Positions 1-4,813 are shown, numbered from the stretch's first letter. The stretch: 11,222 nucleotides of DNA from Prevotella sp. UBA7594 (GCA_002490315.1 DLKG01000053.1:8513-19734), one strand, 5' to 3'. Notes: generated by a model not told the origin, from the sequence alone. Translations and numbers: made by a program.

Positions 1-3
1 GTT

Positions 4-46
4 TCCTCGTGGTCTTCTCTTCGGAGAGACTGCGGGGATTTTTTTT
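4..46 (+). terminator. Intrinsic terminator of an upstream plus-strand gene
   Basis: Bases 4-14 and 16-19 pair with 24-38 to give a 15-bp stem, including a few G-T pairs, with one bulged T at 15 and a TTCG tetraloop at 20-23. Eight T follow at 39-46. This is a classical rho-independent terminator on the plus strand. It implies that a plus-strand gene ends just left of the window; the gene itself is not visible. Confidence 0.8.
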
Positions 47-94
47 GTTTATACCCCTGGTGTATGATTGTTACCATTGCCCTTCCATAACATT

Positions 95-174
95 ATAACT
101 GGGAGAGGGGGCGCCCTCGCCCCCGATGAAGCCACAATAACTGGGAGAGGGGGCGCCCTCGCCCCCGATGAAGC
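95..174 (+). repeat. Two direct copies of a GC-rich 38-bp repeat
   Basis: The 38-bp unit at 95-132 recurs identically at 137-174, a period of 42 bp. It begins ATAACTGGGAGAGG and ends CCCCCGATGAAGC. Within each unit GGGGGCG and CGCCCCC can pair as a 7-bp stem with a CCCT loop. The same unit occurs in the opposite orientation at 216-348, so the two blocks face each other. The repeat is not coding, because the period is irregular and no start signal accompanies it. It looks like a REP/BIME-type intergenic palindromic repeat, which is inference. Confidence 0.85.
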
Positions 175-215
175 AATAGCCACTCCTACAATGTTGTAAT
201 GGTCTCTTTGGAATG

Positions 216-348
216 TCGGGGGCGAGGTCGCCCCCTCTCCCAGTTATTTTGTTGTCGGGGGCGAGGTCGCCCCCTCTCCCAGTTATTTTGTTGTCGGGGG
301 CGAGGGCGCGCCCTCGCCCAGTTATTCAGTTGGTCGGGGGCGAGGGCG
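216..348 (-). repeat. Inverted block: three full copies and one partial copy of the same GC-rich repeat
   Basis: The reverse complement of the unit at 95-174 occurs at 216-247, 255-286 and 294-325, an exact 39-bp period, with a truncated copy at 334-348. The first two copies have GGTCGCCCCC where the plus-oriented units would predict GGGCGCCCCC. The third has drifted further (GGGCGCGCCC). With the two opposing copies at 95-174 this block could pair into a long cruciform. The spacers are short and mostly identical (TTTGTTG), unlike CRISPR spacers. Confidence 0.85.
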
Positions 349-409
349 TTTATCTTAAAAATGTCAGCAGTTGTAGACTGCTGCGGAGATATTACGTACG
401 CTTAAGCGC

Positions 410-443
410 AAAAAAAAGAGCGTTTCCAAAAGGAAACGCTCTT
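410..443 (-). terminator. Intrinsic terminator of rplS
   Basis: Bases 416-427 (AAGAGCGTTTCC) and 432-443 form a perfect 12-bp stem with an AAAA loop on the plus strand. The run of A at 410-417 becomes a U tract on the minus strand, directly after the hairpin. The hairpin lies about 28 bp past the rplS stop codon. The short TTTT at 442-445 might give weak termination in the other direction. Confidence 0.88.
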
Positions 444-470
444 TTATAAGGCAATGGTAATTCTGAGGGA

Positions 471-830
471 TTACTCGCCGGTGATAACGCGACGCTCAGC
501 GATGCGAGCCTTCTTACCAGTGAGCTTGCGGAGGTAGTACAGCTTAGCGCGACGTACCTTACCGTGCTTGTTCACCTCGATGCTGTCGATGTTGGGCGAC
601 TCGATAGGGAAGATACGCTCTACACCTACTGTACCAGACATCTTGCGAACAGTGAAACGCTTCTTGTCTCCGTGGCCGGAAATCTTGATGACAACGCCAC
701 GATAGAGCTGGATACGCTCCTTTGAACCCTCGATAATTTTGTAAGCGACTGTGATTGTGTCACCAGAGCGGAACTCCGGGAACTTCTTGCCGGTTGCAAA
801 TGCTTCTTCAGCAACTTTAATTAAATCCAT
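471..830 (-). CDS. rplS: 50S ribosomal protein L19
   Basis: This encodes the 119-residue large-subunit protein L19, which sits at the interface between the 50S and 30S subunits. The protein shows the usual family features: FRSGDTITV near residues 21-29, then [16 protein letters not shown], the basic [24 protein letters not shown] stretch split across the middle, and the conserved C-terminal [20 protein letters not shown] region. Length is typical of the family. The ATG at 828-830 matches the family N-terminus (MDLIKVAEE). The leader is A/T-rich with no Shine-Dalgarno sequence. It is a single-gene unit, with a promoter at 923-953 and a terminator at 410-443. It is divergent from the nucleotidase pair on the plus strand. 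Confidence 0.97.
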   Translation of the reverse strand: MDLIKVAEEAFATGKKFPEFRSGDTITVAYKIIEGSKERIQLYRGVVIKISGHGDKKRFTVRKMSGTVGVERIFPIESPNIDSIEVNKHGKVRRAKLYYLRKLTGKKARIAERRVITGE

Positions 831-922
831 TGTAATTTTGATAATTAAATTTGTTTATCGTTCTCGCGCAACATAACTGGGCTACTCTTCTTCCCGTCAT
901 CGGTTACGCCGAAAAGCGGTTG

Positions 923-953
923 CAAAGTTACGACTTTTTTGGCGGTTGGCAAA
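923..953 (-). promoter_or_regulatory. rplS promoter, Bacteroidetes type
   Basis: Read on the minus strand, TTTG (950-953) is followed after 19 bp by TAACTTTG (923-930). This matches the Bacteroidetes -33/-7 consensus TTTG and TAnnTTTG. Transcription would begin near 917, leaving a leader of roughly 85 nt. Confidence 0.75.
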
Positions 954-973
954 ATTTTATCGAAATAAATGAG

Positions 974-981
974 TAACTTTG
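974..981 (+). promoter_or_regulatory. Probable -7 element for the nucleotidase pair
   Basis: TAACTTTG followed by C matches the Bacteroidetes -7 element. No good -33 TTTG lies at the right distance. A start near 987 would leave a leader of only about 25 nt before the ATG at 1012. With the rplS -7 element it forms a 12-bp perfect inverted repeat (920-931 and 973-984), as expected for two divergent promoters that carry the same extended box. Confidence 0.6.
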
Positions 982-1011
982 CAAAGTTTTTGCATACAAA
1001 ACATCCATAGA

Positions 1012-1797
1012 ATGAAGAATTTACACTATTTCGCACCCCTTATGGCAACGTTGGCGCTGGCAGCGACGACGGCTTGCTCTTCCGGCAGGTATGCCGTGAC
1101 AGGCGTGGAGCGCAGCAGAGTGCTCATTGACTCGCGCTACGACCGCTCCTCCGACGCCGGCGTTGATTCGGCAACGGCTTACCTCATGGAGCGTAAGGTG
1201 AAGGTAGACAATTTGATGAGCCCCGTGATGGGCGTCGCCGCAATGGATATGCCCACTGGGCGCCCGGAGAGTCCGCTCTCCAATCTCCTTGCCGACGTGC
1301 TCGTATGGAGCAGTAGCGAATTTGGCGAGAAACCCGATTTCGCTGTCTATAACATGGGCGGCATACGAGCCTCGCTCAGTAAAGGCAACGTTACGCGCGG
1401 CGACATCCTCGACGTTGCGCCGTTTGAGAACAAGATTTGCTTCCTCACGTTGACTGGAAAGGCTGTCATGGAGCTGTTTGAGCAGATGGCAAAGGTAGGC
1501 GGCGAGGGCGTCAGCCATGCCGTGCGCCTTGAGATTGTGCCGGGGAAGAAACTCCTTTCTGCCACTGTCGGAGGCAAGCAGATAAACCCCAATGCTTCCT
1601 ATCGCATCGCCACTCTCGACTATCTCGCCCAAGGCAACGACCATCTCGACGCCTTTAAGCAGAAGACCGATGTCGTGTCGCCGCGCGAGGAGCGCAACAA
1701 CGTGCGCTTCCTCATAGAGAAGTACTTCCAGCATTTCGCCTCCAAGGGCGAGAGCGTCAGCTCCGTGGTGGAAGGCAGAATAAAGACAATGAAATAA
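1012..1797 (+). CDS. 5'-nucleotidase C-terminal domain lipoprotein
   Basis: This 261-residue exported protein corresponds to the C-terminal, substrate-binding domain of UshA-type 5'-nucleotidases (5_nucleotid_C). It has no metallophosphatase domain. Residues 1-21 form a signal sequence ending TTAC, with C22 followed by SSG, so it is probably a lipoprotein facing the periplasm. The domain shows PLSNLLADVL (88-97), the nucleotide-binding N114-x-G-G-I-R119 motif, VTRGDI, and TLDYLAQGNDHL near the end. The ATG at 1012 is preferred over the upstream TTG at 979, because the TTG lies inside the promoter element and would spoil the signal peptide. The next gene, 12 nt downstream, encodes the missing catalytic domain. 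The two products probably form one periplasmic nucleotidase that releases nucleosides and phosphate; this partnership is inferred. Confidence 0.9.
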   Translation: MKNLHYFAPLMATLALAATTACSSGRYAVTGVERSRVLIDSRYDRSSDAGVDSATAYLMERKVKVDNLMSPVMGVAAMDMPTGRPESPLSNLLADVLVWSSSEFGEKPDFAVYNMGGIRASLSKGNVTRGDILDVAPFENKICFLTLTGKAVMELFEQMAKVGGEGVSHAVRLEIVPGKKLLSATVGGKQINPNASYRIATLDYLAQGNDHLDAFKQKTDVVSPREERNNVRFLIEKYFQHFASKGESVSSVVEGRIKTMK

Positions 1798-1809
1798 CCG
1801 CAAGCAATT

Positions 1810-2652
1810 ATGAAACACACTTTCCTTATTCTCGCGCTGCTTTCCGCCTGCCTGATGGCGTCTGCGCAGAAGACTCTTGAGATACTGCACACTAACGACA
1901 CGCACAGTTGCGTCATGCCGCTCAATCCGAATCTCGCCGACACGCTGGTAGCGGGCAGGGGTGGCTATCTGCGCCGCTACGAGATGATCGTAGAGGAGCG
2001 CCGGCGCAATCCCGACCTCTTGCTCTTCGACAGCGGCGACTTTTCGCAAGGTTCGCCTTACTATACAATATACAAAGGAGAGGTAGAGACCGACCTTATG
2101 TCGATGATGGGCTACGACGCCGCCACCATCGGCAACCATGAGTTTGACTTCGGACTTGACAACATGGCTCACATCTTCCGAAAAGCCAAGTTTCCGATAG
2201 TGTGCGCCAACTACGACTTTACGGGCACTGCCGTGGATGGACTCGTGAAGCCCTACGTCGTTCTGAAGCGCAACGGACTGCGTATAGGCGTCTTTGGCAT
2301 CTGTCCGAAGATGGACGGACTTGTCGACGAAACGAAATGCCGTGGAGTGAAGTATCTCGACCCCGTGGCTACTGCTGAGCGCACAGCCCGTTTGCTGCGC
2401 CACGAGAAGAAATGCGACGTCGTCATCTGCCTCTCTCATCTCGGATGGAATCTCCAGCAGGACGTTGACGACGAAGATATGCTCAAGGCCAACCACGACA
2501 TCGACATCGTGCTCGGAGGACACTCCCACTCTTATTTCAAGCAACTCATGTACGCTCCCAACGCCGACGGCAAACTCATTCCCGACGACCAAAATGGTAA
2601 ACATGGCGTCTTTGTCGGAAAGATATTGCTCAAGCTCGACAGAAAGAAATGA
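1810..2652 (+). CDS. Exported metallophosphatase, catalytic half of a 5'-nucleotidase
   Basis: This 280-residue protein is the calcineurin-like metallophosphatase (N-terminal) domain of the UshA/5'-nucleotidase family. Its metal-binding residues are visible in order: D30 and H32 in HTNDTHS, D74 in FDSGDFSQGSP, N109-H110 in GNHEFDFG, H210 in SHLGW, and H238 and H240 in GGHSH. The sequence stops after this domain; the nucleotide-binding C-terminal domain of full-length enzymes (about 550 residues) is encoded separately just upstream. The N-terminus is a secretion signal. Either signal peptidase I cuts after ASAQ near residue 20, or LSAC (11-14) acts as a lipobox; I cannot decide between them. 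Spacing to the upstream gene is 12 nt, so the two are co-transcribed. No clear terminator follows before the ferredoxin promoter. Confidence 0.92.
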   Translation: MKHTFLILALLSACLMASAQKTLEILHTNDTHSCVMPLNPNLADTLVAGRGGYLRRYEMIVEERRRNPDLLLFDSGDFSQGSPYYTIYKGEVETDLMSMMGYDAATIGNHEFDFGLDNMAHIFRKAKFPIVCANYDFTGTAVDGLVKPYVVLKRNGLRIGVFGICPKMDGLVDETKCRGVKYLDPVATAERTARLLRHEKKCDVVICLSHLGWNLQQDVDDEDMLKANHDIDIVLGGHSHSYFKQLMYAPNADGKLIPDDQNGKHGVFVGKILLKLDRKK

Positions 2653-2723
2653 GGATGGGGCAAAAAATGATGAGTTCTCCTGCGAAAGAAAAACATAAAT
2701 TGTATAATAATGTTAAATGTTTT

Positions 2724-2737
2724 ACCTACTTGTAGGT
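2724..2737. promoter_or_regulatory. Operator-like inverted repeat at the ferredoxin -33 region
   Basis: ACCTAC-TT-GTAGGT is a perfect 6+2+6 palindrome. It overlaps the region where the -33 element of the ferredoxin promoter must lie. A second repeat sharing the GTAGGTA sequence lies just downstream of the predicted start, at 2772-2791. The placement suggests a repressor site; the regulator is unknown. Confidence 0.5.
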
Positions 2738-2762
2738 ATTTCGTAGAAAACTATTACCTTTG
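2730..2762 (+). promoter_or_regulatory. Ferredoxin promoter
   Basis: TACCTTTG at 2755-2762, followed by C, matches the Bacteroidetes -7 element. A partial -33 element (TTG at 2730-2732) lies 22 bp upstream. The predicted start is near 2768, giving a leader of about 68 nt that is A-rich just before the ATG and lacks a Shine-Dalgarno sequence. Confidence 0.65.
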
Positions 2763-2771
2763 CAACACATA

Positions 2772-2791
2772 AAAGTAGGTAGTACTACTTT
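2772..2791. promoter_or_regulatory. Second operator-like inverted repeat in the ferredoxin leader
   Basis: AAAGTAG and CTACTTT form 7-bp arms around GTAGTA, and GTAGTACTAC inside (2779-2788) is itself a 10-bp palindrome. The heptamer GTAGGTA occurs here (2775-2781) and also at 2732-2738, 43 bp away, close to four helical turns. The repeat lies around +5 to +24 of the predicted transcript, so it could act as a DNA operator or as an RNA hairpin. Confidence 0.5.
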
Positions 2792-2835
2792 ATAGCGTTA
2801 ACAATAATAACAATAACAAATAAGAATTTTAAATT

Positions 2836-3006
2836 ATGGCTTACGTAATTGGTGACGACTGCATCGCATGCGGTACATGTATTAGCGAGTGTCCGGTAGA
2901 GGCAATCTCTGAAGGCGAAAAGTATTCTATCAACCCTGATCTCTGCACAGAGTGCGGAACATGCGCAAGCGTATGTCCTCAGGAGGCTATCAGCCTTCCG
3001 GAGTAA
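2836..3006 (+). CDS. 2[4Fe-4S] ferredoxin
   Basis: This 56-residue ferredoxin carries low-potential electrons in the cytoplasm. It has two complete cluster motifs, CxxCxxCxxxCP: C9, C12, C15, C19-P20 and C37, C40, C43, C47-P48. It shows the pseudo-twofold repeat of clostridial-type ferredoxins (CIACGTC...CPVEAIS and CTECGTC...CPQEAIS) and the expected size of about 55 residues. Likely partners in an anaerobe are pyruvate or 2-oxoacid:ferredoxin oxidoreductases and hydrogenase or Rnf; none is encoded nearby. The gene is monocistronic, with its own promoter at 2730-2762 and a strong terminator at 3029-3076. It starts at the only ATG before the first cysteine. The two inverted repeats around the promoter suggest regulated expression. 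Confidence 0.95.
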   Translation: MAYVIGDDCIACGTCISECPVEAISEGEKYSINPDLCTECGTCASVCPQEAISLPE

Positions 3007-3028
3007 GGAGTGGTAATATCCATAAAAT

Positions 3029-3076
3029 AAGGAGCGGTTGGAAAGCGGAAGCTTGCCGACCGCTCCTTTTCTTTTT
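3029..3076 (+). terminator. Ferredoxin terminator
   Basis: Bases 3029-3041 pair with 3056-3068, with one G-T pair. Inside this, AAGC/GCTT (3043-3046 and 3051-3054) closes a GGAA tetraloop. The run TTTTCTTTTTG follows. It is a long and convincing intrinsic terminator, 22 bp past the ferredoxin stop codon. Confidence 0.92.
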
Positions 3077-3085
3077 GTGTAAAAT

Positions 3086-3093
3086 TATCTTTG
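3086..3093 (+). promoter_or_regulatory. Possible orphan -7 element
   Basis: TATCTTTG followed by C matches TAnnTTTG, directly after the ferredoxin terminator. No TTTG is present at the -33 distance. If active it would transcribe 3100-3228, where the only reading frame is a 30-codon ORF (ATG 3117, stop 3207-3209) that resembles nothing I know. It could be a chance match. Confidence 0.25.
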
Positions 3094-3177
3094 CAAATAG
3101 TAGGAGAGGGCGTTTCATGGCTCTCAAATTGGGATTGTCCGTAGCAGGTGTTTCAAAATACGGAATTGCAGTTTTTT

Positions 3178-3191
3178 TTGACGTGTGTCAA
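3178..3191. promoter_or_regulatory. FNR/Crp-like palindrome upstream of the small membrane peptide gene
   Basis: TTGAC-GTGT-GTCAA has the same 5+4+5 geometry as FNR-type sites (TTGAT-N4-ATCAA). Its centre lies about 80 bp upstream of the start predicted from the promoter at 3229-3260. That is near the -81 position where Crp/Fnr-family activators often act. The match is by eye and the regulator is not identified. Confidence 0.35.
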
Positions 3192-3228
3192 CAAAATGTT
3201 ATGTCATAGTTAAGTTTTTTGTGAATTG

Positions 3229-3260
3229 TTTGCCCACACAATGTTACATTTGTAACTTTG
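3229..3260 (+). promoter_or_regulatory. Near-consensus promoter of the small membrane peptide gene
   Basis: TTTG (3229-3232), 20 bp, then TAACTTTG (3253-3260) and C: one of the best Bacteroidetes promoter matches in the window. Transcription would start near 3265. The only gene before the next terminator is the 28-codon ORF at 3331. Confidence 0.8.
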
Positions 3261-3277
3261 CAGCGTAATATAAGTTA

Positions 3278-3310
3278 AGTGGATAACAAATTTTAGTGGA
3301 TAACAGATTT
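3278..3310 (+). repeat. Tandem 16-bp direct repeat in the 5' leader
   Basis: AGTGGATAACAAATTT (3278-3293) and AGTGGATAACAGATTT (3295-3310) differ at one base and are offset by 17 bp. On the minus strand each reads TTATCCACT, one base from the DnaA box TTATCCACA. The pair lies within the predicted 5' untranslated leader, between the promoter and the ATG at 3331. It could bind a protein (DnaA or a dedicated regulator) or act in the RNA. Confidence 0.75.
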
Positions 3311-3330
3311 AAAAGAAAGGTAAAAAGATT

Positions 3331-3417
3331 ATGGTAACTATGTTAATTTTGGCCATTGTCGCAATAACGATTGCGCAGGCCGTAGAATTGAGCAAGAAGA
3401 TCGACATGAAGCACTAA
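3331..3417 (+). CDS. 28-residue single-pass membrane peptide, function unknown
   Basis: The ORF encodes a peptide of 28 residues. MVTMLILAIVAITIAQAV is almost wholly hydrophobic and could span the membrane once. The tail ELSKKIDMKH is charged and hydrophilic. AAAGG at 3316-3320 lies 10 nt before the ATG and may serve as a ribosome-binding site. Signs that the gene is real are a near-consensus promoter (3229-3260), a leader of about 65 nt, and a strong terminator 55 nt past the stop codon with no other gene between. I do not recognise the family. Small subunits such as CydX- or KdpF-type peptides have this architecture, but no matching large subunit is encoded nearby. The alternative is that the transcript is a small RNA and the ORF is incidental. 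Confidence 0.6.
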   Translation: MVTMLILAIVAITIAQAVELSKKIDMKH

Positions 3418-3471
3418 GCTTCATGGCGACGAAAAGGAAAAGAATCGCATAGATTGAGAATTATGAATAAA

Positions 3472-3521
3472 GGAGATGGGTGCTTGCCGCTTGCGCGGTG
3501 GGCGCCCATCTCTCTTTTTTT
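3472..3521 (+). terminator. Terminator of the small membrane peptide transcript
   Basis: GAGATGGGTGC (3473-3483) pairs with GCGCCCATCTC (3502-3512) in an 11-bp stem with one G-T pair. CCGC and GCGG form a smaller stem in the loop, and a T run follows at 3515-3521. The T tract is only on the plus strand, so the hairpin ends the transcript that starts near 3265. No equally clear terminator is seen for the convergent minus-strand gene. Confidence 0.9.
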
Positions 3522-3563
3522 ATGTCGGCTTTAGCGAAAAACCTTACGTCTGCCATAGCTTTC

Positions 3564-4565
3564 TTATATCGTTGACATGATGTACAATGTGAAGAAAACG
3601 GCAAAGAGTATGATGAGAATCCATGCGAGTCCGATGGCAGCCAGCGTCAGTGCGCCCATCTGCGCAATGCGCTTCAGCGTGTGGCGCCATTGCCATCCGA
3701 ACAGCTCCTTGTAGATCCACACGAGATAGACGGCGCTTATGGCGCGGCTGATCCAGTTGATGGTGTCGGCGTAGGCTCCGGCGATGATGCGCATGACGAC
3801 GAAGTACATGAGATTGATTGCATACCAGTAGACGATGACCATCAGGTGCTCGGCGTAGAGCATCCGCCTGCCGTTGAACGGTTCTTTGCGCATCACTAAT
3901 TTCGCTGCCACGGCAAGGAGCGGAAGGAAGAAGAAGAGCTGCTGCGTGTTGGAGTCGTTCGCCTTCTCGGCTATCATGCTTTCGATGCCGTCGAGCTTGT
4001 ATTTTTTCAAAAAGTTGTCAGCCGTACTTTTTAGGTCGCTGATGTATTCAATCTTTTCCGTAAAGCGACGGTTGTATTCATCTTCGCTTTTATCATAGTT
4101 TACATTGTCGACGTAGGCGTTCACGATGGTGTCAGGCTGCTGTTGTGGCGTCTCCTCGAGGTTGCTGAGGTCGATGCCGACGACGTGGGAGAGAAGCGTG
4201 ATGAGCGACAAGACGATGAAGAATGTCTTGAACGGTCCGCAATAGCGCACGCGGCGACCGCAGAAGAAGTCGCGAATCATGTAGCCTGGGCGATAGAACA
4301 GCTCTGTGATGGTGGTGAAGAAGGTGTGCGTTAGATGTGGGTAGGCCTCAATGAACGTCACCACGAGTCCGCGCTTCGACACCTTGCTGACAGTCAGGCT
4401 CTGTCCGCAGCGCGGGCAGAAGTTGCCGGTGAATTCGGTGCCGCAGTTCTTGCAGGTGCACGATTCCGTCGTCATCGGCGGCACGGGTTTTCCGTGGTGT
4501 TGGAGATAGACGAAGCGGCGATAGCACGTGGAGAGGGCTTTGCGGAGCTTTTTGATTATTTTCAT
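3564..4565 (-). CDS. DUF3667-like zinc-ribbon membrane protein
   Basis: This 333-residue protein of unknown function resembles Bacteroidetes DUF3667 proteins. It starts with a basic segment (KIIKKLRK), then a zinc ribbon, C38-x2-C41 and C50-x2-C53 (CKNCGTEFTGNFCPRCGQ). After the typical YRPGYMIRDFFCGRRVRYCGPF stretch come about five hydrophobic segments: TFFIVLSLITLLSHVVGI, LFFFLPLLAVAAKLV, LMVIVYWYAINLMYFVVM, ISAVYLVWIY, and LAAIGLAWILIILFAVFF near the C-terminus. A soluble, partly charged loop separates the first two. The ATG at 4563-4565 is chosen over an in-frame ATG at 4632-4634, because the latter lies inside the -33 element of the promoter at 4604-4635. The zinc ribbon should be cytoplasmic. 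The gene appears to be transcribed alone. Confidence 0.82.
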   Translation of the reverse strand: MKIIKKLRKALSTCYRRFVYLQHHGKPVPPMTTESCTCKNCGTEFTGNFCPRCGQSLTVSKVSKRGLVVTFIEAYPHLTHTFFTTITELFYRPGYMIRDFFCGRRVRYCGPFKTFFIVLSLITLLSHVVGIDLSNLEETPQQQPDTIVNAYVDNVNYDKSEDEYNRRFTEKIEYISDLKSTADNFLKKYKLDGIESMIAEKANDSNTQQLFFFLPLLAVAAKLVMRKEPFNGRRMLYAEHLMVIVYWYAINLMYFVVMRIIAGAYADTINWISRAISAVYLVWIYKELFGWQWRHTLKRIAQMGALTLAAIGLAWILIILFAVFFTLYIMSTI

Positions 4566-4603
4566 GAGTGTAAAAAATGCTTGGTTGTTTTGGAAGCGTG
4601 ATG

Positions 4604-4635
4604 CAAAGTTACGTATAAAAAGTTGAATTGACAAA
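4604..4635 (-). promoter_or_regulatory. Promoter of the DUF3667-like gene
   Basis: On the minus strand, TTTG (4632-4635), 20 bp, then TAACTTTG (4604-4611) and C. The predicted start near 4598 leaves a leader of about 33 nt. This fixes the downstream ATG at 4565 as the likely start codon. Confidence 0.8.
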
Positions 4636-4638
4636 ATG

Positions 4639-4720
4639 AAAGCGGCGTTTTGCTTCTGCAGAAGCGCCGCTTTAGCCTCCTTAAAGCGCCGCTTTTGCCT
4701 TCCTGAAACGCCGCTTTAGT
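4639..4720. repeat. 22-bp-period repeats and inverted repeats upstream of the DUF3667-like promoter
   Basis: The core CGCCGCTTT occurs three times with an exact 22-bp period (starting at 4665, 4687 and 4709), and its reverse complement AAAGCGGCG lies at 4639-4647. AAAGCGGCGTTT (4639-4650) and AAACGCCGCTTT (4706-4717) are perfect inverse complements. GCTTCTGCAGAAGC (4652-4665) is a perfect 14-bp palindrome. The array begins immediately upstream of the -33 element (4632-4635), with repeats on nearly the same face of the helix. It could be an array of regulator sites, a structured RNA, or an intergenic repeat family. A 27-codon ORF through it (4636-4719) looks incidental. Confidence 0.7.
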
Positions 4721-4758
4721 CACGGCAAAACTCCGTTAACACATGTTAAGAATTAAAG

Positions 4759-4813
4759 AAAGCAAAAAGGCGGAAATGCCGACAATTGTCAAGCATTTCC
4801 GCCTTTTTGCTTT
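4759..4813 (-). terminator. trxA terminator with a 21-bp perfect stem
   Basis: Bases 4759-4779 and 4793-4813 are perfectly complementary over 21 bp. Inside, GACAATTGTC (4781-4790) is a further small palindrome. The A5 and T5 tracts sit within the stem, so it could act in both directions. It lies 18 bp past the trxA stop codon on the minus strand. Confidence 0.88.

Noticed and set aside
95..348. CRISPR array
   Set aside because: The spacers are 4-8 bp and nearly identical, the copies occur in both orientations, and no cas gene is present.
199..449. Two overlapping small ORFs with repeated peptides (such as CRGRGRPLSQLF)
   Set aside because: The peptide repeat is only the translation of the GC-rich DNA repeat with its 39-bp period. 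There is no promoter or homology, and the ORFs run into the rplS terminator.
979..1011. Upstream TTG start for the nucleotidase C-terminal domain gene
   Set aside because: It overlaps the TAACTTTG promoter element, and the ATG at 1012 gives a proper lipoprotein signal.
1021..2604. Long minus-strand ORF of 527 codons
   Set aside because: It lies opposite the two nucleotidase genes, whose conserved metal-binding and nucleotide-binding motifs fix the coding strand. The antisense product shows no recognisable domain.
2952..3209. 85-codon plus-strand ORF overlapping the ferredoxin gene
   Set aside because: It runs out of frame through the ferredoxin coding sequence and straight through its strong terminator.
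4636..4719. 27-codon ORF through the 22-bp repeats
   Set aside because: The 22-bp repeat period is not a multiple of three, the ATG overlaps the opposite-strand -33 element, and no promoter is seen for it.
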